A DNA stretch of 64,000 nt from Ficedula albicollis (taxonomy: Eukaryota; Chordata; Aves; Passeriformes; Muscicapidae). A model generated the notes under the pieces. It made no database searches. It had not been told where the DNA came from and saw nothing but the letters and a program-made list of their open reading frames with translations. A program made the position numbers and the translations under genes. Location: positions 46,079,546-46,143,545 of the forward strand of contig NC_021673.1 in the NCBI RefSeq assembly GCF_000247815.1, written 5' to 3'. This document shows positions 56,961 through 64,000 of the stretch, one piece after another. Each line of letters begins with the position of its first letter. Within the stretch, counting starts at the first letter, position 1.

Positions 56961-57610
56961 GTCCACCTTCTGTTTTCCAAAGCAGCGATGGAAACTGGGT
57001 GGCTTTGCAGAATGTCGCTCTGCCTCGTCCTCGAATGCTCGCCAAACCAAAGAGTCAGGTGTTCAGAGCTTTGGAGAATGAGTCCAGTGTTGTGTCTGCC
57101 TATGATGAGATGGGCTCGGACAGCGAGGATGAGTATGACTGGAACGTGGCCTTGAACAAGCTGCGGCGGAGACCTCGCCAATTGCCAGACGACTTCTACT
57201 ACTCCAGCTCCCAGTATGGCACCGAGTGGGTTTATGGCAATGATCAGTACCAGGCAGTGACCTCCCCCTCTTCTGGGTTATACACCAACACTGAGACTCT
57301 GTTGTCCGATTCGGAAACATCTTCAGTAAACTCTTCCCAGGAAGCTAAAGGACCTAGCAAACTTCTCTGGTTGCAAAGCAGAACTCAAGGTGATATGCCC
57401 AGAATGGAAAAGAAGCACTTCCATGGAGAACTAGATGTAAATTTCAATCCACAGGCAACCAGCTTGGAGTATTCAGACAGCAGTGAGACTGAAGAAGTCC
57501 ATTATGATTTAGAAAAGAGATCAAGAAGGTGGAAGAAGAACAAAGCCATCTCTGAAGACTTATGTGAAGAAAAGAATCAGGCAAAAACCAACGAGATTAA
57601 TTTAAGTCAG
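56961..57610 (+). CDS. MYRIP: MYRIP large exon: myosin-binding region
   Basis: 650 nt: two bases complete a Ser codon, then 216 codons, phase 0 exit at CAG|GTAATT. Motifs in order are SSDGNWVAL near the start, then LAKPKSQVF, then the acidic SAYDEMGSDSEDEYDW (about 57095-57142), then LLSDSETSSVNSS (about 57300-57340), HGELDVNFNPQ (about 57425-57455), YSDSSETEE, and a basic RSRRWKKNK. These are the conserved islands of the corresponding human exon as I remember it, with fast-changing sequence between them. The family uses this region for myosin VIIa and Va binding and it is predicted to be disordered. An open frame runs on past the donor for 31 codons to a stop, which would give a short tail if the intron were retained. 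The ATG at 56924 lies in the intron and is not a real start. Confidence 0.96.
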
Positions 57611-57725
57611 GTAATTATGCTTGAGATTACCAAATGCATTTTCAAGAAGAGCTGGGCAAAACTAATTAAGCTATGCTGGCAATATCATATGAATCACGAG
57701 TAGGAGGTGGAGTGTTCTTGCAAGT

Positions 57726-57897
57726 TTTATGTTCCTTATGTCTCCTAAATAATAATAAGAAAAAGTAGGGTGTTAGACAGGCTTTACCTTTTTCTCAAAT
57801 AGGCCACCTTCTTTATGTTCCTTATGTCTCCTAAATAATAAGAAGAAAAAGTAGGGTGTTAGATAGGCTTTACCTTTTTCTCAAATAGGCCACCTTC
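57726..57897. repeat. Tandem duplication, 86 bp x2
   Basis: 57726-57811 and 57812-57897, just downstream of the large MYRIP exon. They differ at a few bases (AATAATAATAAG against AATAATAAGAAG, GACAGG against GATAGG). Confidence 0.92.
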
Positions 57898-58357
57898 ATC
57901 CAATCAAAGACATTGTTGATGTAAAATACAGTGCTCTTAAGAAAAAAACCCTCAAGATTGTCAACAGCTAAAAAAATGTTAATTAATCACTTGTTTTGTT
58001 GTACTGGTTGTTGTCTGTTTTCTTGATATAAAAAATAACTCATATGCCTGGGAATCTGCTCTGCGGTGTCTACAAATATTCTGGTAAAGGATAAATCTAA
58101 TGAGTAGCAGAAATTCAAAAAGGACTTTTTGTGAAATCCAGTCCAAATGATGTCTGCTTTTAATTGGTCACCTTAAGATGAGTTCTGATGTGTTAGGGTG
58201 AGTGTTTGCAAACTACTTCCATTTAAATAATTTGTCAATTCACTAAGAAAACAAACAAAACCCAAACAAGCAAGCAAAAACCCAAACTGTAATATCTCAG
58301 ACTTGGAAAAACTGTTCATACAGCTTGAAGACAGCAAACATTTCTTTTAAATTACAG

Positions 58358-58498
58358 GTGCTGGGTAACCAGAAAGCCAAGAAGTCTCCTGTATTTGGAG
58401 TTTGTCCAGACTTGGGACTGATATTAAGGGATCCATTTGTCCCCCAGAATTTTGTTAGCAGTGCAAGCACACAAGCTCAGGAGAATATTAACCCCTAG
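58358..58498 (+). CDS. Candidate alternative terminal exon of MYRIP
   Basis: After the acceptor TTTCTTTTAAATTACAG, 46 codons are open in phase 0, the phase left by the exon ending at 57610. They read VLGNQKAKKSPVFGV and onward to QENINP, then TAG. If used, the protein would end here and lack the C-terminal actin-binding region. I do not recognise this peptide from mammalian MYRIP, whose next exon starts differently after the same phase 0 junction. AATAAA at 58885-58890 with a GT-rich stretch just downstream could end the transcript. A chance ORF of this length behind a chance acceptor is possible. Confidence 0.35.
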   Translation: MLGNQKAKKSPVFGVCPDLGLILRDPFVPQNFVSSASTQAQENINP

Positions 58499-58884
58499 CT
58501 CCATTTCACACATCCTACCCCTCTTAAATCCTAAAGCTGCATCATTGCTGCAGCAGAGTAATAATAAGCCTGAAGCAAGGAGCTGAGGGCTGTCTTCTCC
58601 CTGTGCCTCTGATTATGAGTAGCCTGATTCAGTCTTAAAGATAACTGACCAAATTTAGGATGCCTGGAACACTTTTTATTTCTTTGTGCTACTAGCCTGT
58701 ATTTCTTATAGAAAAACATCAGTACAGCTGATTGTAAGTCAATGTTAGGATTCTAGGATTTCAGCAGGGCTTTCATGCTGGATGTCATTAATTCTGGACC
58801 CATTCCATCTGCTTTTAGGACAGAGTGTGGGTGTTTGGGGTGTCCTGTACTGATTAATTTATACTTATGTCCTCACATGTTTAA

Positions 58885-58890
58885 AATAAA
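58885..58890 (+). promoter_or_regulatory. Candidate poly(A) signal AATAAA
   Basis: AATAAA within TTTAAAATAAACAG, followed within about 10-40 nt by a GT-rich stretch around 58890-58925 (GTGTGATGTATTGTAATGTG), the arrangement expected of a cleavage site. It lies 387 nt downstream of the stop codon of the candidate alternative last exon. AATAAA is common in AT-rich intron, so use is unproven. Confidence 0.35.
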
Positions 58891-59164
58891 CAGTGGTTGA
58901 AGGGGAGTGTGATGTATTGTAATGTGATCTGATGACACATCAGTGGCCAATATTGACTTCTTAGAACATCAGGCAGAATTACAAGGCTTTACAGGGACTG
59001 CACAAAGACCGTATCTTGTACATAAGACTTTAGCATTTAGCTTTCTGGCTTTGTGTATTCGTGCATGATCTCTGTGTGTCTGTATTCATATTGTGGCTTC
59101 CTAGTCTCATTAGACAATATGCAGAACACGGAAGATCAGAGCTCACCGAGAAGGTCCTAGAGAC

Positions 59165-59400
59165 ATTATAGAATCGTAGAGTCATTTAGATTGGAAACAC
59201 TTTTCAGATCATCAAGTCCAGCAGTCAACCCAGCACTGCAGAGTCAACCACTAAACATTGTCTCTAAGTGCCATGACTACACATCTTTTAAATACCTCCA
59301 GGGTGGTGAATCAACCAGTTCCCTGGGCAGCCTGTTCCAGTGCTAGATAATCCTTTCTGTGGATAAATTTTTCATAATATTCAATCTAAACCTCTCCCAT
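59165..59400 (-). repeat. CR1 LINE 3' fragment, antisense
   Basis: On the + strand it begins ATAGAATCGTAGAGTCATTT, then GATTGGAAACACTTTTCAGA, CATCAAGTCCAGCAGTCAAC, CCACTAAACATTGTCTCTAA and TCCCTGGGCAGCCTGTTCCA: the reverse complement of a CR1 3' end. About 235 bp, 5'-truncated, several differences from consensus. Confidence 0.9.
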
Positions 59401-59775
59401 GCTCATCCAGGTCAGGTCAGAAAGGCAGGGTGTTTCCCAAACATCCATGATGGCATCCTTTAGCAAATCGGTGTGTGCTTCAAAGTGCAAGCTGGTGTGG
59501 AAAATGATTCTTCTTTCCAAGTCTTCTGTGAGTTGCTTTGTCTCTTGTAACCTGTCTGTAGTGCTGAAAGTGCAAGATTCAGGATTCTCACCCACTCTCC
59601 CCTTCATTTTACTTTCAAGGCTAAAAAAGGCTGTTTGTGCTCCCCTGCTCCCTCAGCCTCAGTGGGGCAAGCAGAGGCACACTGCCTCCAGATCATGCCA
59701 CTGTTTTAAAAGCAATGAAATTCTCACTAGGAAGTTTATTATGGGTGGGTTTGCATGTGTTTAGTTGGCGTTTGG

Positions 59776-59788
59776 ACACACACACACA
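59776..59788. repeat. (CA)n microsatellite
   Basis: Six CA units, likely to vary little at this length. Confidence 0.8.
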
Positions 59789-61079
59789 GAGGTGGCTGTT
59801 TTAACAGCTGGTGCTCACATCTGTAGAACTTTTACTCCAGCCTCTGGCAAACAAGCACTGCTGGCAGCAGGAATGGACTGACTACCACAGTTTAGAGCAA
59901 GGATGTTGCATGGCTGAAAAATTCTAGGAAGCAAGTAGAATTGTCATGTGTGTAAGGAACCTGATTTAATGTATGAGAATTAGCCAGATATCATTTACAT
60001 TGCTGAGGAAAATGAGATAAAAGGGATGTCAGAGTTTCATATATTCTATAGAATAATGTATTGATCTTCGTAAAATGATTGAGGCTGCAGCAGGGAGAGC
60101 CCTACATATAAACAGTTCTATGGAATTATAGTGTAGGTGTGTGAAGAACTGCAGACAGTATAGACTTAAGATGACTGACTGCAGGGTCTTAAACTAGGCA
60201 TAGCTTTTCATATGATGAGGTTATGCAGAGACCATACAAACTCTTCTAAACTCTTGTTGCACCAATACACTGGATCACTGATTATATGTCAATTGCAGTA
60301 AAGAAACACTCTTTTTCAGTACTTTACTGCATTGGAATATAATCTTATTTTATTGCATTGTAATAATAGGATGATAATTTTTAACCATTAGGTTTTCATC
60401 AGCATTGTAGAAGAGGATTTTAGTGTATCAGTTTAGAAGATGGGGTTTCATTTTTAATTTTCAAATAGTGAAGGTTGCTTTCTTGTTTTCTACTCTCCGA
60501 GTTTCTCAGTGAGATGAGAACAAGCCCTTTTTCTTCTTTGCTCTGAGTCTAGAGAGTTGTAAGCAGTAATGTTCTGGAAAAACTGCAGTCAGTTCATAAC
60601 TCACAACCGAATTCCAATTAAAAATCAGGTATTTTTTGATCAGGATCCAGTTCCTAGATTAGGATAATGCTGTGGCATGTTTTTTTAAAACATATTGCAG
60701 ACACAACAGCGGAATGCTGACTTCGTGACTGAGAGAGAATTTTTTATTTAAAGTCTTCAATGACTTAGAAGGAGAAACCTGAGAACAGATACCAAGATGT
60801 GCTGTATCTAAGAATTTTTTGCTTAATGATAAGTTAAAGAACAAACTTCTTTACTGAGCTGTCTGTAGGGATGCCATAAACACAGTCATGAAGCAAGATA
60901 TGAAAACTGTCCTGACAAAACCAAAGTCCTGCTATAAATAATATCTGATTGTTTATGTACCACAAAAGACTTGTATTTCTGTGGGAACTGAACTGGAAAG
61001 TGCAACTTTGCTTTTAATGATTATTTTTCAAATGGTAACTTTTTACAAAAAATGGACACTCAAGCCACCATTCATTATC

Positions 61080-61142
61080 TGCTTTTATTATTAATAATTA
61101 TAATAATGGTTTATACTATTAGTAATAATAATATTGATATAT
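61080..61142. repeat. AT-rich ATT-type tract
   Basis: Repeated TAATAAT/ATTATTA words without a strict period. Confidence 0.7.
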
Positions 61143-61578
61143 TGGCTCTCATCTTTTTGCAAGAAGGAGATGATTGTTCCTTAATGTAGCTGAAGTTCTT
61201 ATGTTTCTGATGGAAAGTGGAGGGGCTTAATTGCTTCAAGTGACAGAAGTGCTCTCATTATGGCTTTGCTTCTTTGATCAAGAGAACCCACCTGTTAATT
61301 ACAGCCCTCCTGCCCTGCAGCCAGGTAAGGGGTGAGCCCTGTCAGACTGCCTGTTCCCACGGGATGGCGCTTGGGATGTATTCTTTGAAAACAGCTCCCT
61401 GAAATCACTCTGGCTCTTGTTGAGAAACTGCTTGCAAATCTCACAATTAGTGTATACTCCTAAAAATTTTAGTTTCCAATTTTTTGGTTTCCTATATGAA
61501 GGGAACTTTCTCTCAGGAATTTGTAGTTTAACATGGATTTTATTCTGGAGCATCTATTTTTTTGTATTTTGTTTCTGC

Positions 61579-61710
61579 CCACTCTGATGACATTGAGTTA
61601 TCAGCCAGGATTTGAACACTATTTATGAGTAAAGGTGTTCCACTCTGATGACATTGAGTTATCAGCCAGTTGTGTGCAAGGATTTGAACACTATTTATGA
61701 GTAAAGGTGT
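61579..61710. repeat. Tandem duplication, 61 and 71 bp
   Basis: 61579-61639 and 61640-61710 share CCACTCTGATGACATTGAGT and ATTTGAACACTATTTATGAG. The second copy carries about ten extra bases (TTGTGTGCAA) after ATCAGCCAG, which may be the ancestral state lost from the first copy. Confidence 0.92.
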
Positions 61711-64000
61711 ATTTCTTGTTTTCATTGTCTCCTAAAAGATATATGCTTGCATAGAAACACTTGATTTTCTTTTAGTGAAACTGGGTTCGTGGCTGTGTCA
61801 GTCTGCCAGGCCCTCACAGAAACTCAGTCTTCAGATAAAATGGTAGCCCTTTTTTTTTTTTTGCAGTCATTAGCGTTATATATTGCTGATAGATGCAAAT
61901 GGGAATTTACACAATGATTTGTGTAATGACACAAAAATGTCATTAAACTTACCAGAAAGAGTGAAAACATGAGCAGTAAAGAGTAACAAAATTTAACACA
62001 GCATCTATTAAATAATAATAGTAGTACCTTTCAATTTATTTATTTTATTGTTTTCGTGGCTGCTAACGCATTTTTTAACTTGTAAATCCATGAAAGAGGT
62101 ATAATCTCCTCACAAATAATTTGCTGCCACTAGAAAGGCCCAACACAGAGGCCTGCTATTAACAGAAACCACAAAGTGCAGCAGTGTAAGGTACCATTAT
62201 CTCTGCATGTGCACAGGAATTAACAGCTGTAGCCAGTATAGATAATCCACCCATTCATTTAAAGGAGGTTGGAAAACTAAAAAAGGAATAGTAGGCACAC
62301 CTGAGCTCAGCTGTAATACAGTCAATACTCTCAAGATGTATTCAAAACACAGATTTAGCTGATGCAGAATGAGACCCTGGGGTTGCCAAGGCATTTCATG
62401 ACTTTCATCTGTGCTGGCAGACTTAGCAAAAAGATCTTTAAGTTGCTGCCATGTGGGATCCTATGAAGATTGGTATTTCTTCAGGATTGAGAGGAGTTGT
62501 CATATTGCTGTTGTCAATACAGATTCTCTAGATTAGCTTGTGGTGCTTTTCATGGATGTATATGTGCACTGCTACTCCAATAAAGCTGCTAAACAGTTAA
62601 AGCTAAGCAGAGCTATTTAAGAAGCCCCCAGAGGACTCATGCATGTCCTGCTGCACAGTGAAGTCTGTCAGTACAGCAGTGAGGAAGGAGGAAGTGTTGG
62701 AAAATCCACCACTGTGGACTGCCAGCCTCTCTCACTGCTCCACTAGATTTTATACACATATCTGTAAGCTCATTTAAACAAGAATACCAAATTCTTGTCT
62801 TTACAAGCTTGATCTGCTCAAATGTCTCCATAGAATGGGATTTTCTTCTTTTCCTTGCAGACTTGACCTCAAGGTAAACTGTGCTCAGTCTTCATCAACA
62901 CTGCTAGAGTAAGCCCACACCCCTAGTGCAGAGCTGTAATCCAGGTGTTTTGGTAGATGGGAGCAGGTTTTTTGGAGGTACCAATTAAATAAATGGAGGT
63001 AATTCAAGTAAAGAGGGGTTCCAGTAATTAGCTTAGACTTGATACCTAGCTGTAAATAGCTCAGGTTTAATGAGCTGTATCTTCACTAAACTGTAGGCTC
63101 ATAACATAGAAGTGCACGGTTTAGCTGTGCCTTCTATTCTGTATATCACATAAATTATCACTGTTCCTTTCCTGGGTACAAACTGATGGACTGATTGATT
63201 CAGCAACAGGTTTCAGGGGTTTTTTTAATAGTAGTTTAGTGATTTGTGAGTATTGGTCATTGGCAGATTGTTGGTTGGGGTGTAATACTGGTATTTGTAA
63301 CAAGTCATGGAGTGACGTGCAAGAAATGTCTGAAGAATACTTCTCTTGCAATTTCAGAAAACATCATTATGATAGAGATTTTTAATTTATAAGGTGAAAT
63401 ACACCAGTCTTTTGCATGTATATAAGAGCATGTAATATTATAAAACTGAAGTGAAAACACACTGGTTTGAAATCTTGTTTTTGATCATTGAACAGCTTTT
63501 TAGCAGAAAAGGCGTTTTATTCTGCAAAAGCTGATTGTTTGGGAAAAGAGTTTCAGCATAAACCCATGCTTCCCCTTTTATTGTATCTCTCAAATTTCTA
63601 TTGTTCCTTCAAATCCTGGTTTTTATAAAAGGGCCTTCTGCATCCTGAAGGTGAACTATAAAGTAGTAATTTAGTTGTGCAATTGATTGAGTTGCAAATA
63701 ACTGCGGAGAGAAATTGTCCAGAACACTGTATAAGTGCTGAACATTCCAGTCGAGTTTACTGTATGTAAGATGAGAACTGACATGAACACAATGTGTCAA
63801 TCCATTTAAAGCAGTTTGGTGGGTAGGTTTTGTGAGGGAGTGGGCAGAGTTAACATTTCCTGTGAGAACTGGAGGTAATTGGTTCATCCCTGAACAGTGC
63901 TGCTACAGCTGTTCCTGTTTATGTATGTCCAAATGAATGGAAGAGAGAGCACAGATTTTAGTCTTTCCAGCCGTGTCTGATCTTGTCACAGTATGAGAAC

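Larger units (their letters stand above)
35208..57610 (+). other. MYRIP: MYRIP gene, central part (seven exons seen)
   Basis: Seven exons join into one reading frame of about 460 codons whose order and length match the vertebrate MYRIP/Slac2-c protein from roughly residue 112 (human numbering, from memory) to the mid-500s. In that family the protein links Rab27 on secretory granules and melanosomes to myosin VIIa/Va and actin, and also anchors PKA RII and the exocyst. The first exon here opens with one base completing an upstream codon, and the last ends on a donor, so the gene continues on both sides. All introns are GT-AG. The first three exon junctions are phase 1, phase 1 and phase 0, and the later ones also agree. 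The frame is broken only by a probable assembly artefact at 39859-39902. Identification comes from recognising the protein, not from a search. Confidence 0.95.
57611..64000 (+). other. MYRIP: Probable next MYRIP intron (incomplete)
   Basis: No sequence resembling the following mammalian MYRIP exon (SETDIS / RRNRLYELAMKMSEKE type motifs) was found, so this is read as the start of a long intron. It contains an 86-bp tandem duplication (57726-57897), a candidate alternative last exon (58358-58498), a minus-strand CR1 (59165-59400), an AT-rich ATT-type tract (61080-61142), a 61/71-bp duplication (61579-61710) and a possible 13-nt microexon (62861-62873). Confidence 0.7.

Overview
This window is vertebrate nuclear DNA, most likely from a bird. 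Three things point there. Coding exons with canonical GT-AG splice sites spell a single recognisable vertebrate protein. Several 5'-truncated CR1 LINE copies carry typical sauropsid CR1 3' ends. There is also an LTR like those of songbird endogenous retroviruses. No bacterial, phage, plasmid or CRISPR features are present, and nearly all open reading frames here are chance ORFs in AT-rich intron.

The only gene I can support is MYRIP (myosin VIIA and Rab interacting protein, also called Slac2-c or exophilin-8), on the + strand. Seven exons, at 35208-35344, 36973-37053, 37660-37757, 38072-38152, 39791-39984, 52294-52471 and 56961-57610, join in a consistent phase. They cover the end of the Rab-binding domain, the PKA-anchoring helix and most of the myosin-binding region. 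The amino-terminal exons (zinc finger, RabBD helix 1) and the C-terminal actin/exocyst region are not seen. Positions 1-35207 are therefore read as the 3' part of a large 5' intron, and 57611-64000 as the start of the next intron. A candidate alternative last exon lies at 58358-58498, with a downstream poly(A) signal at 58885.

Repeats: CR1 fragments lie at about 14555-14620, 16110-16422, 53218-53518 (+) and 59165-59400 (-). A probable solo LTR spans 26292-27280. There are many two- or three-copy tandem duplications with 37-86 bp units (21.6, 29.7, 30.8, 39.0-39.2, 41.0, 56.5, 57.7 and 61.6 kb), plus a few microsatellites.

Assembly quality is a main message. Four poly-G runs (898, 488, 252 and 23 nt) look like artefactual gap filling. 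A 61-N gap at 19900-19960 is flanked by two identical 222-bp copies, which is an unmerged contig overlap. The 23-nt poly-G run lies inside a MYRIP coding exon next to a 22-bp direct duplication and breaks the reading frame. Removing the 44 extra bases restores a 150-nt, phase 0-0 exon. I found no convincing novel biological system. The best biological leads are the candidate truncated MYRIP isoform, a NAGNAG acceptor and a GC-rich, fast-changing exon.
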